Assembly: GCF_900112195.1 (NCBI RefSeq)
Contig: NZ_FOKR01000003.1
Location: 205,329-269,328 of the forward strand
DNA length: 64,000 bases
Source: Butyrivibrio sp. YAB3001
GTDB taxonomy: Bacteria > Bacillota > Clostridia > Lachnospirales > Lachnospiraceae
Direction: 5' to 3'
Shown here: positions 56,505 through 64,000 of the stretch, one piece after another
Position numbering within the stretch: the stretch's first letter is position 1
Layout of the letters: every line of letters begins with the position of its first letter
Notes under the pieces: model-generated
Told to the model about the DNA's origin: nothing
Databases searched by the model: none
Seen by the model: the letters and a program-made list of their open reading frames with translations, nothing else
Translations under genes and position numbers: made by a program

Positions 56505-56689
56505 TTTTTTGATTCCTTTTCTTCTTCAATTTCCTGAATAAATGCGAATAGTTTCATTTTTTCCTTTTCTGGAAGTTCTTCTCTTAACTTTGCACAAAAA
56601 TAATTAGATGAATAACCGCATTTTTTAGCTAATTCCCATTGTTTAACACCACTTTCCTTTAATGCCATTTTTAAAACTTCATTTGCCAT
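56501..56689 (-). CDS. Cro-like small helix-turn-helix protein
   Basis: A 62-residue protein. LKMALKESGVKQWELAKKCGYSSNYFCAKLREELPEKEKMKLFAFIQEI is a minimal Xre/Cro-type DNA-binding domain. It is the first gene of the xis/Rep-like operon and is probably a regulator of it. A 340-bp AT-rich region without genes separates it from attR. Confidence 0.75.
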   Translation of the reverse strand: MANEVLKMALKESGVKQWELAKKCGYSSNYFCAKLREELPEKEKMKLFAFIQEIEEEKESKK

Positions 56690-56969
56690 TTTTTTATATC
56701 CTTTTTTGCTATTATTATGTTATTACTATTACGATATATATATCATTAAAATTAATCATTGAAAAGTTTATCATGCCGTATTTAAGCCATTTTGTGGCGT
56801 GATAACTTGATTAAAATTAATGTGCATGTCGTAACTTTTTAACATTATGTGTATTTATTTACGCATTTTGTGAATTATTTATATACAAAGCATTATTAAA
56901 TTAACCAATTTATTTTTTTATGGATTTTTTAATTTAGATAAATTCAGAAAAAAAGATTTTATTATTACT

Positions 56970-56989
56970 ATGTGATATAAAATGTGATA
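56970..56989. other. Putative integrase arm-type sites, attR side
   Basis: ATGTGATATAAAATGTGATA matches 50502-50521 in 19 of 20 bases. It lies 41 bp inside attR. The remaining sequence from 56690 to 57030 is AT-rich with no other feature seen. Confidence 0.55.
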
Positions 56990-57030
56990 CTTTCATTAAA
57001 AGTATAGATATTAACTAATGTGTTGGTTTT

Positions 57031-57051
57031 AGTCCTGTTATCCGCACTAGA
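57031..57051 (+). other. attR core
   Basis: 21 bp identical to attL at 50335; a partial tRNA-Leu 3' end without the rest of the tRNA. Confidence 0.9.
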
Positions 57052-57054
57052 ATC

Positions 57055-57090
57055 AAGGCTTTTCATGCATTAACATGAAGAGCCTTTTTT
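57055..57090 (+). terminator. Likely original terminator of tRNA-Leu
   Basis: AAGGCTTTTCATG pairs with CATGAAGAGCCTT, then T6. It starts 4 bp after attR, where the tRNA terminator would lie before insertion. Confidence 0.7.
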
Positions 57091-57177
57091 ATTTCAAAGG
57101 AAATTGCTTCGCATTCCTCTCCAATTAAATAAAAAACAATTCCCCGGCTAATGAGTTACATCATACTATACTATATT

Positions 57178-58716
57178 TTATTTTATTTTTTTGTACAATC
57201 TCGCAATAAAATCCCGTTCTTCAAAATAAAAATGCATTTCATCAATAAGCTCATACCCAAAATCATTAAATGCGACTATTATTTCGTTATCATTCTCATA
57301 TGCGTCACGATTATTTTCTAATACGGAATCATAGTCTTTAGAATCGCATAATATAAAGTATGTGGTAATAATATAGTCAGGATTTTTACTGGTAATGTAT
57401 TGCTTTTGCATGTTTTTAAGTTCATCGCCTCCAATATTAAGTGAGTCGAAAGCTTTATACTTTGGTATTTGTTTAGAGGCAAAGTAAAAACCCGGATCAA
57501 GTTTGCCATAATACAACATATTATAGTCATCGCCACTGATATCAGACATTTCTTTTGCAAAAATATATTGAGGAATGGTATCCTTAGGTTTTAGTAAATC
57601 ATAGGTATGGATGCAGAATATGTAAGCTATACCAACACAGGATATAATGTATATCCCTTTTTGTATATGATTATCCTTGAATGATTTTTTTTGCAAAATA
57701 TCTACTATAGGCAAAAAGCCAAATGAACAAAATGCCAAAAGAGGCAAATTACTATACAGATGAGGGACACTCGCATTGAATACGAAAAAGGAAAATAAGT
57801 AAGTAAACAAAAACATACATAATATACTGAAATGTTTTTTCTTTAATAACCATCCACCGCCTATGACCAGAAGTATATTAGCTAATATATTATGATAATC
57901 ACGCTGAATCCGGTCAGCAATAAGTAGTTTTCCTACTATCCCTACGTCATACTTTTCATTTGTTGTGTAATTAAAAATATTGTTATAAAAATACCATTCA
58001 TATAAGTTCGGCAAGGCATTGTTAAATGCAAAGTATAAAAGAATTGGAATAGAAATAAGTATGCACCCTGCTATAAATAAAGCAATTCGAATGACAAAAA
58101 TCTTTAGTTCCTTGTTCCGAACAGAATTGATGAACATAAATGCGAGTATGCCAATGTAAAATGCACAGAGAGTGTACTTTGTCCAAAATAAAAGCCCTGC
58201 ACAAACTCCCAGCATAAGCATTTCTAAATGATCTGGTATTTTCTTACATATAAAGTATTTAGCTCCTAAATAAATGGCGTAGGACATAATGCAAAGCGAG
58301 AGTTCTTCTGGCCCTCCTCCATGTCTCATGAGCCTTGAACTATATACTATCGCCGAAAGGCCAAATGCTATTATAACCTCATATCTAGAGCCATAAAAAA
58401 ACAAAGATATTGTCTTTATCGAGAAATAAAGAAATATAGAAGCACATATAATTTCAAGAATAAATATACCTATAAAACTGTTTTCATTAATAAGTAAGCC
58501 CATTGAATACAAAAAAAATATTACAGGTCCTTTTTGTTCAGCATAGTCCTTAAATGGAACTAATCCATGCAAAATCCCTTTTCCTATAACATAATAACAA
58601 CTTGCATCACCCCAATTGTTGATAGGATAAAGAAATGAAGATTTTGAGCATATTGAAAGAATTACTAATGATGCAACTATACATGTAATATAGAAATTTT
58701 TTCTAATTAACTTCAT
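57178..58716 (-). CDS. Multi-pass glycosyltransferase-like membrane protein (GT39/ArnT-type fold)
   Basis: A 512-residue protein with about eleven hydrophobic helices and a short soluble C-terminal domain. The first extracytoplasmic loop reads NWGDASCYYVIGKGILHGLVPFKDYAEQKGPVIF, the acidic-residue motif (GDxxxYY) and KGP element common to polyprenyl-phosphate-sugar dependent GT-C enzymes. It probably transfers a sugar to wall or surface polymers. It lies just outside the element; GGGAG precedes the start. Substrate and acceptor are unknown. Confidence 0.75.
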   Translation of the reverse strand: MKLIRKNFYITCIVASLVILSICSKSSFLYPINNWGDASCYYVIGKGILHGLVPFKDYAEQKGPVIFFLYSMGLLINENSFIGIFILEIICASIFLYFSIKTISLFFYGSRYEVIIAFGLSAIVYSSRLMRHGGGPEELSLCIMSYAIYLGAKYFICKKIPDHLEMLMLGVCAGLLFWTKYTLCAFYIGILAFMFINSVRNKELKIFVIRIALFIAGCILISIPILLYFAFNNALPNLYEWYFYNNIFNYTTNEKYDVGIVGKLLIADRIQRDYHNILANILLVIGGGWLLKKKHFSILCMFLFTYLFSFFVFNASVPHLYSNLPLLAFCSFGFLPIVDILQKKSFKDNHIQKGIYIISCVGIAYIFCIHTYDLLKPKDTIPQYIFAKEMSDISGDDYNMLYYGKLDPGFYFASKQIPKYKAFDSLNIGGDELKNMQKQYITSKNPDYIITTYFILCDSKDYDSVLENNRDAYENDNEIIVAFNDFGYELIDEMHFYFEERDFIARLYKKIK

Positions 58717-58892
58717 TTATTAAACTCCCGGCACTTATCGTAATAACAAAAATATTTTAAACAATCATCATCTCAATTATTATACTGCTATAATCACTTC
58801 AGAAAGCCTATCGCTGTAGTAGTAAATAGTTTTCTTAAAAGATTATACAACAAAAAGAACGCTTAACCATCAGAGTTAAGCGTTCTTCTCAA

Positions 58893-58965
58893 TGAGACAC
58901 GGGGGATTCGAACCCCCGACAACTTGATTAAAAGTCAAGTGCTCTACCACCTGAGCTAGTATCCC
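58893..58965 (-). tRNA. tRNA-Lys(UUU)
   Basis: Anticodon arm ACTTGAC-TTTTAA-TCAAGT gives UUU. Acceptor GGGATAC pairs with GTGTCTC, discriminator A. Confidence 0.95.
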
Positions 58966-59013
58966 ATATTTGATTTTCCATGTGCAACGGTGTATTGAAA
59001 TCCGTCGCACTAA

Positions 59014-59085
59014 CTGGGCTAGCCGGATTCGAACCGTCGTATGCAGCAGTCAAAGTGCTGTGCCTTACCGCTTGGCGATAGCCCA
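59014..59085 (-). tRNA. tRNA-Gln(UUG)
   Basis: Anticodon arm CAGCA-CTTTGAC-TGCTG gives UUG. Acceptor TGGGCTA pairs with TAGCCCA, discriminator G, as usual for tRNA-Gln. Confidence 0.93.
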
Positions 59086-59113
59086 TTATCAGCAAAAACT
59101 ACTGTATTGGAGG

Positions 59114-59187
59114 GTGGCTAGAGGGACTCGAACCCTCGATCTCCAGAACCACAATCTGGCGCGTTAACCAACTACGCTATAGCCACC
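59114..59187 (-). tRNA. tRNA-His(GUG)
   Basis: Anticodon arm CCAGA-TTGTGGT-TCTGG gives GUG. The extra 5' G (position -1) is encoded and opposes C73. Confidence 0.95.
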
Positions 59188-59243
59188 ATGTAATTACTTC
59201 AGAATTACGATTCATGAATAACTGTTAAATTAGATAAAAATAG

Positions 59244-59317
<74 letters not shown>

Positions 59318-59373
59318 ACGCTTAAACTGAGCAAAACAATGATGTAAAAGTAATTAAGTATTTTCGCCCAAAG

Positions 59374-59444
59374 AGCGGGTGATGGGAATCGAACCCACGT
59401 ATCCAGCTTGGAAGGCTGGTGTTCTACCATTGAACTACACCCGC
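59374..59444 (-). tRNA. tRNA-Gly(UCC)
   Basis: Anticodon arm CCAGC-CTTCCAA-GCTGG gives UCC. Acceptor GCGGGTG pairs with CACCCGC, discriminator U. Confidence 0.95.
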
Positions 59445-59542
59445 AAGTGTTACTCGTTTCAACACACATTTGTGTATTTTACACGACTCAGTTCCAAAAG
59501 TCAAGAACTTTTTTGAGTTTTTTTTAATTCTTTCAAACTCAA

Positions 59543-59617
59543 TCGGGGTGACAGGATTCGAACCTGCGACCCCCTGCTCCCAAAGCAGGTGCTCTAGCCA
59601 AACTGAGCCACACCCCG
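59543..59617 (-). tRNA. tRNA-Pro(UGG)
   Basis: Anticodon arm CCTGC-TTTGGGA-GCAGG gives UGG. Acceptor CGGGGTG pairs with CACCCCG, discriminator A. It is the first of the six-tRNA unit. Confidence 0.95.
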
Positions 59618-59708
59618 TTCTTTTCTTTCGCATCACTCGTAACCCGTGACGCAAGAAAGATTATATACTATTTTGGAAAGAAAAGTCAATACATTTTTTA
59701 TAAATTTT

Positions 59709-60200
59709 TTAACGATTTTCTAGGCACTTGATTTCGTAATTAATTGTACCATCATTTTCGATAAAAAGCAGCAAATAACTTGGTTTTCTTCCCTCTTGTC
59801 TGGGATATGACAAACTGCCCGGGTTAAACAGGTAAACTCCGTCGACACATTTGGCAACCGGTTTATGAGTATGTCCAAAAATAATTATATCAGATTTTCT
59901 TGCAATACCTTCTGACTTAATACTCTCCAAATCCATACTCACAAAATAATTATGACCATGGGTAACAAAAAAATTATGACCATCAAGTTCAAATTCAAGT
60001 TCCCTGTTTAGGCTTGAAAAGAAATCATTATTACCCGCCACAAAATAAACAGGGCAGTTTGCCGCAAGGGCAAATTTTCCTTCTGAGCCTTCAAAATCCC
60101 CGCAATGAATAATTCCATCAAGGGGTTCTTCAATATCAAGAACATCATAGAAGTTCTGATCTCTTCCATGAGTATCACTTACCACAAGATACTTGTGCAT
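59709..60200 (-). CDS. YfcE/MJ0936-type metallophosphoesterase
   Basis: A 163-residue phosphodiesterase with all metal motifs: VSDTHGR, HCGDFEGSEGKF, AGNNDF, THGHNYF and FGHTHKPV. It ends FNPGSLSYPRQEGRKPSYLLL, as in YfcE. It hydrolyses phosphodiesters with Mn or similar metals; the physiological substrate is unknown. It follows rdgB, a frequent clostridial neighbour, after 132 bp in which no feature was seen. Confidence 0.92.
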   Translation of the reverse strand: MHKYLVVSDTHGRDQNFYDVLDIEEPLDGIIHCGDFEGSEGKFALAANCPVYFVAGNNDFFSSLNRELEFELDGHNFFVTHGHNYFVSMDLESIKSEGIARKSDIIIFGHTHKPVAKCVDGVYLFNPGSLSYPRQEGRKPSYLLLFIENDGTINYEIKCLENR

Positions 60201-60332
60201 ATCTTACTTATCCTCATTTCAATAACATGTTGTAAATATCCAAAAAATGCCACGGATTGTTTCGCATAATTCACTACCACAATCCTACAGAGCAATATAG
60301 ATATCATAAATCATTAAAGCTGTTTTAAAAGA

Positions 60333-60947
60333 TTACTTTAAAACTTCTCTGAGCGCCTTTTCCATCTCTCTTAATGCTTTTCCGCGATGACTTATGGCAT
60401 TCTTTTCATCTTCTGAGATTTCAGCGCTTGTTTTGCCATATTCAGGCAGGAAGAAAATAGGATCATAACCAAAGCCGTTGTTTCCGGCTATCTCATAACC
60501 AATTATACCCTCCATGGTACCACAGGTGGTTTTCTCACGACCATCCGGAAGAACAGCAGAAATAGCGCACACAAACCTGGCCGTTCTCTTTTCATCGGGA
60601 ACGCCCTCAAGTCTCTTTATTATCGCTGCATTTTTTTCAGAATAAGGTGTATCATGCCCCATATATCTGGCCGAATAGATTCCTGGTTCACCATTTAAAT
60701 AATCAATTTCAAGTCCGGAATCATCTGCCAGCACGATACTGTCATCCTGTGGATTTAAAGCTTTCAATCTCTCAGAAACCGCTTTTGCCTTTATAAGAGA
60801 ATTCTCAGCAAAAGAACTTCCATTTTCCTCTATATCATCATTAACAGAAACATCTGCCATTGAGAGAATTTCCATTCCTAAATCCCCCAATATTTTGCGT
60901 ATTTCTTTTAATTTGTTCTTATTCCCTGTCGCAAATACTATTCTCAT
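60333..60947 (-). CDS. rdgB: Non-canonical purine NTP pyrophosphatase (XTP/dITP diphosphatase)
   Basis: A 204-residue HAM1/RdgB enzyme. It begins MRIVFATGNKNKLKEIRKILG and contains VLADDSGLEIDYLNGEPGIYSARYMG and GNNGFGYDPIFFLPEYGKT, the nucleotide pocket, and ISHRGKAL near the end. It removes XTP and dITP from the pool. Its start overlaps the stop of the amidase-like gene by 4 bp (ATGA), so the two are translated together. Confidence 0.96.
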   Translation of the reverse strand: MRIVFATGNKNKLKEIRKILGDLGMEILSMADVSVNDDIEENGSSFAENSLIKAKAVSERLKALNPQDDSIVLADDSGLEIDYLNGEPGIYSARYMGHDTPYSEKNAAIIKRLEGVPDEKRTARFVCAISAVLPDGREKTTCGTMEGIIGYEIAGNNGFGYDPIFFLPEYGKTSAEISEDEKNAISHRGKALREMEKALREVLK

Positions 60948-61999
60948 TCCATCACCTCGAAAGCATCCTTGATTCCCTGATAGATTCCGGATGCTAATTT
61001 ATTCTGATATTCTTCACTATATATCGCTTTTTTATTTTCTGAGCCTGCAGGGTATCCTGTAATAACCCTGGCAGAAGGAACAATGCTCTCCATCAAAAGA
61101 GAATCTGACTCATCTGCAGCGATGACACCGCCTGCATTTGTCATAGTCGAAGCAACACATTCTTTTTCCAATATCGAAGCAAAATCAGCATTGCTAAGCC
61201 TGCGGAGGAAAAAGCTTTCATTATATCTTGTCGTAACTCCGCTATTGTCCGGGCCATCAACAGTTTCCATACCCAGTCCCACCACAAGGTCAGGTCTGGT
61301 TTCCTCGATAAGCTGCTGTTTTCTTTCAATACCCGCATCACTCTTATCAAGTCTGGTAAAATAGATCTTTATTTTATTTTCCTCATCCTTCTCTGCTACC
61401 TTTTTTAACTCCAAAGCAACATCCAGGGATAAATCATTACTCGCTGTAGCACTAAAAGCCTCGTCAGAAAAAGAGCCTTCATAATCCGGATCGACCACCA
61501 CGATTTTGTCATATTCCTCATAGGGCCTGAAAAATCTCACTTCTATGTTCCTTGATTCAGTAAGTGAGCTCTCGTTTGCATATAGACCATCCAATTTGAA
61601 ATCAAGGCATATATCACCATGTTCATTTTCCGAAATACACTCTGCTTCCTTTACAATGCCAAGATCGGTTAAGATCTTAGCATCGCGATAAAAATCCTCA
61701 TCTCCGCTGTTAATATGTATTTTAAACTCGTGGTCAATATACTTATCCTCAAGGATTATATCATCAGAATCAACATTTTTAGGCATAGGAATGATCAATT
61801 TTCCGCTCTGCCCCTTAGAAACATTATTATCGATCAAAAGCTCATATGAGGACTGATTTTCATTAATATCAACAGTAATTTCAGCAGCGTCTGAGATCAT
61901 GATATGCTTAGTCGCAGACCTTTGAAGCATGACAAAAAGACAAGCGCCCGTGAAAATGGATGCCCTGATGAGCATTTTTTTCATTTCTGAATTATTCAT
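60944..61999 (-). CDS. Amidase_3-fold protein that has lost its zinc ligands
   Basis: A 351-residue protein. One N-terminal transmembrane helix or uncleaved signal (ASIFTGACLFVMLQ) is followed by an AMIN-like beta region (residues about 35-165) and then a domain with the layout of N-acetylmuramoyl-L-alanine amidase 3: KIVVVDPDYEGSF, DVALELKKVAEKDEENKIKIYFTRLDKSDAGIERKQQLIEETRPDLVVGLGME. Active enzymes have DPGHGG, a later Glu and SIHAN; here the first histidine is Tyr and the last is absent. It is probably a non-catalytic wall-binding protein. It lies 5 bp after the rlmL-like gene. Confidence 0.7.
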   Translation of the reverse strand: MNNSEMKKMLIRASIFTGACLFVMLQRSATKHIMISDAAEITVDINENQSSYELLIDNNVSKGQSGKLIIPMPKNVDSDDIILEDKYIDHEFKIHINSGDEDFYRDAKILTDLGIVKEAECISENEHGDICLDFKLDGLYANESSLTESRNIEVRFFRPYEEYDKIVVVDPDYEGSFSDEAFSATASNDLSLDVALELKKVAEKDEENKIKIYFTRLDKSDAGIERKQQLIEETRPDLVVGLGMETVDGPDNSGVTTRYNESFFLRRLSNADFASILEKECVASTMTNAGGVIAADESDSLLMESIVPSARVITGYPAGSENKKAIYSEEYQNKLASGIYQGIKDAFEVME

Positions 62000-62004
62000 T
62001 GCAA

Positions 62005-63153
62005 TTATCCATTTCTTTTGGGCGGCTTGGGTCCCATAAACTGATAAAAATATGTCTTTATCATGCCGTTATAAATTTTTCTGTTCTTATCGGCCTTTTT
62101 GCCAATGAACTTCTCTGCCTGCTCATATCCGGTAATAAGATACATTGACCAGGCATCAAGTTCTTTATATCTTGCGCCAATTGTTTTATAGAGAGCAGGA
62201 AGTTCTCCCTGATCTCCGATTCTCTCTCCATACGGAGGATTGGTTATAATAAAGCCATATTTTTTCCTATGGCTAAGATCTGCTATATCCCTTGCCTGGA
62301 AATGTATCATATGATCCACTCCGGCCTTCTTAGCATTAATACGCGCGATATCAACCATCTCAGGATCAAGATCATATCCCTGGATATCTGTTTCCACATC
62401 GGTGATTATCTCATCCTTCGCTTCATCAATAACATCCTTCCAATTCTGAGGCGTAATAATGTGTTTCCAGCTTTCTGCAGTAAAATGCCTGTTCATTCCC
62501 GGAGCTATATTTGCTGCCATCATAGCCGCTTCAATAGGTATAGTTCCGCTTCCACAGAACGGATCAACAAGTATTCTGTCCGCATGCCATGGAGTCAGCA
62601 TTATCAAAGCTGCTGCAAGGTTTTCCGCAATAGGAGCCTTGGATTCAAGTTTTCTGTAGCCTCTCTTATGTAATGAATCGCCTGTTGTATCAAGAGCAAC
62701 AGTAACCTCATCTTTCATAAGAAAAACTCTTATAGGGTAGCTTTCAGCATCTTCTTTAAACCAGTCAGTATGATAGTTTTGTTTTAACCTTTCAACTATA
62801 GCTTTTTTTACGATAGACTGAATGTCAGAAGGGCTAAAGAGCTTACTCTTTACACTGGATGCTTTTTTTACCCAGAACTTGCCACGCACAGGAATAAATT
62901 CTTCCCATGGAAGATTTTTTACTCCCTGGAATAATTCCTCAAAAGATTCTGCATGGAAGTTTCCCACTTTAATAAGTATTCGTTCAGCCGTCCTCAAACA
63001 AATGTTGGCACGACAAATAGCGTCAGCGTCACCTTCAAAGGTTATTCTGCCGTCTGCAACCTCAGTAATGTCATAACCAAGGTCAATAATTTCTTTTTTT
63101 AGTACCGCCTCAAGCCCAAAATGGCATGGGGCTATTAATTCCATTTTTCTCAT
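62005..63153 (-). CDS. THUMP-domain class I SAM-dependent RNA methyltransferase (RlmL/YpsC-like)
   Basis: A 382-residue enzyme. An N-terminal ferredoxin-like and THUMP region (about residues 1-165, MELIAPCHFGLEAVLKKEI, FEELFQGVKNLPWEEFIP) is followed by a Rossmann methyltransferase with VDPFCGSGTIPIEAA (SAM site) and FIITNPPYGERIG (catalytic NPPY). This is the RlmL N-terminal half arrangement, which makes m2G in 23S rRNA. It heads the operon with the amidase-like gene and rdgB. Confidence 0.92.
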   Translation of the reverse strand: MRKMELIAPCHFGLEAVLKKEIIDLGYDITEVADGRITFEGDADAICRANICLRTAERILIKVGNFHAESFEELFQGVKNLPWEEFIPVRGKFWVKKASSVKSKLFSPSDIQSIVKKAIVERLKQNYHTDWFKEDAESYPIRVFLMKDEVTVALDTTGDSLHKRGYRKLESKAPIAENLAAALIMLTPWHADRILVDPFCGSGTIPIEAAMMAANIAPGMNRHFTAESWKHIITPQNWKDVIDEAKDEIITDVETDIQGYDLDPEMVDIARINAKKAGVDHMIHFQARDIADLSHRKKYGFIITNPPYGERIGDQGELPALYKTIGARYKELDAWSMYLITGYEQAEKFIGKKADKNRKIYNGMIKTYFYQFMGPKPPKRNG

Positions 63154-63195
63154 AATTATGGATTATAACATAATTATCTTCTCAAAAAAATATAA

Positions 63196-63239
63196 GGACA
63201 GTTCTTTTAACTCTTTTAATAACAAGTTAAGAACTGTCC
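63196..63239. terminator. Bidirectional terminator
   Basis: GGACAGTTCTT pairs with AAGAACTGTCC over a 22-base loop, between the cell-wall-binding gene and the methyltransferase gene. Confidence 0.65.
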
Positions 63240-63254
63240 CTATAATGTTTATTT

Positions 63255-64000
63255 TTATCTTGTAATCAGAATACCATTGTTGTCAAATCTGTATCTGTGG
63301 AACCACACATAAACTGTGCAGTTTCTCACCATGCGACCTCTCAGATCAAAATATCTGATTCCGTCATCAAATTCAACAAAGCTGCTCTTAACAACCTGTC
63401 CGCAGTTGTTGATATAATAGGTATTTCCACACTCTTCTACAAGCATATTTCTCTGAAGGACGCCTTCCTCATCAAAATAGTAAGTAGAAAGAAGTCTGTT
63501 CATAAATCCCTTTACAGCCCTTCCATCAAGTCCAAAGTAGTAGGTCTTGCAGTCTACTGTCACAAATGATAAACGTGTCATTGCTCCATTTTGTCCAAAG
63601 AAATACTTATCTCCATGAATCTTCTGAAGGCCTGTCAGTGTCTCTCCGTCATTGGTGATAAAGTAAGTTCTTCCCCACCATGTAACGAATCTTCCCTCTA
63701 TTTCTTTTTCCTGCGGCTTTTCAGGTTCATCCGGTGTCTCAGGTTCATCTGCTTCTTCTTTTTCTTTATCCTTGTCGGCATCTTCATCTGAGCCTGTGAT
63801 ATCTCTTTCTCCTGTAGGAGCGCTATATTCACCGCCAAGACTTGCAACTACTTCACTGCAGTTAATTCCGGCATCTGAAAGAGCATTTATTCCGGCGTCG
63901 CTGAGTTTTAAGAAATCTCCAAGATTTACTTTGCCATCAGCCCCTCTAAGTCCTGCCGCAACAGCATATGGGTCAGAAGCATTTGCATAAGGAGCATCAA
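63255..64000 (-). CDS. Cell-wall/glucan-binding repeat protein, C-terminal part (cut by window edge)
   Basis: The frame is open to the right edge, so the start is outside the window. The visible 247 residues comprise a dockerin-like or domain-linker segment (GADGKVNLGDFLKLSDAGI), an acidic Pro/Glu linker (DEPETPDEPEKPQEKE) and then about eight choline/glucan-binding type repeats of the form YYF-DExGxxxxG: KYFFGQNGAMTRLSFVTV, TYYFGLDGRAVKGFM, YYFDEEGVLQRNML. Such repeats anchor secreted enzymes to wall glycans. The catalytic part, if any, is not seen. Confidence 0.8.
   Translation of the reverse strand, partial: DAPYANASDPYAVAAGLRGADGKVNLGDFLKLSDAGINALSDAGINCSEVVASLGGEYSAPTGERDITGSDEDADKDKEKEEADEPETPDEPEKPQEKEIEGRFVTWWGRTYFITNDGETLTGLQKIHGDKYFFGQNGAMTRLSFVTVDCKTYYFGLDGRAVKGFMNRLLSTYYFDEEGVLQRNMLVEECGNTYYINNCGQVVKSSFVEFDDGIRYFDLRGRMVRNCTVYVWFHRYRFDNNGILITR

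Overview
The window looks like a chromosomal segment of an anaerobic, low-GC Gram-positive bacterium of the Lachnospiraceae, most like Butyrivibrio or a close relative. This is inferred from the gene content: GH94 cellobiose phosphorylase with a sugar ABC importer, the LL-diaminopimelate (dapL) lysine branch, PflX-type radical SAM protein, DUF6106 and DUF2225 proteins, and strong AGGAGG ribosome binding sites. No rRNA or CRISPR array is visible.

Layout. 1-2.5 kb: a NifB-like radical SAM protein (cut by the edge), YezD, a MalY/PatB aminotransferase and a CYTH protein. 2.7-2.9 kb: a 223-bp long-hairpin repeat. 3-16.4 kb: DJ-1 protein, malQ with a LacI regulator and a LacI-type operator, a PfkB-like kinase with an altered active site, TetR, DUF2225, glnS, a GAF/PAS/GGDEF/EAL protein, guaB and DUF6106. 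16.7-20.9 kb: a membrane-anchored protein, then ACT regulator, hom and lysC. 21.2-28.6 kb: a cellobiose/cellodextrin locus (LacI, lipoprotein, two permeases, divergent GH94 phosphorylase) with matching operators on both sides of the divergent intergenic region; the importer ATPase is not encoded here. 28.8-34.1 kb: a degenerate LytM protein plus bactofilin, a TrpR-like regulator, cold shock protein, glnA with an ANTAR regulator, and dapL behind a long leader that ends in a strong terminator. 34.6-49.9 kb: a secreted beta-propeller, a eukaryotic-type HisA, dapB, dapA, a TldD/TldE pair, typA, a second long-hairpin repeat, YigZ, a class A penicillin-binding protein, PflX and a MATE exporter.

50.27-57.05 kb: tRNA-Leu(UAG) is followed by a very AT-rich integrative element of about 6.7 kb, bounded by a 21-bp duplication of the tRNA 3' end. 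It carries a tyrosine integrase, an excisionase-like and a Cro-like protein, a winged-helix Rep-like protein and a set of small proteins of unknown role. It also has two near-identical arrays of 20-bp palindromic iterons, each upstream of an operon, a decayed copy of the end of the Rep-like gene, three further operators before a ribbon-helix-helix gene, and an over-represented short oligomer that always points the same way. No relaxase, portal, capsid or recognisable defence gene is present. This is the best candidate for an undescribed system.

57.2-64 kb: a multi-pass glycosyltransferase-like protein, a six-tRNA cluster (Pro, Gly, Arg, His, Gln, Lys), then an operon for an RlmL-like methyltransferase, an amidase-fold protein that has lost its zinc ligands, RdgB and a YfcE-like phosphodiesterase. 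At the right edge is a cell-wall-binding repeat protein cut by the window.

The host genes form a coherent picture: uptake and phosphorolysis of beta-glucan oligosaccharides, alpha-glucan metabolism through malQ, ammonium assimilation (glnA/ANTAR), and the aspartate family (lysC, hom, dapA, dapB, dapL) feeding lysine and peptidoglycan.
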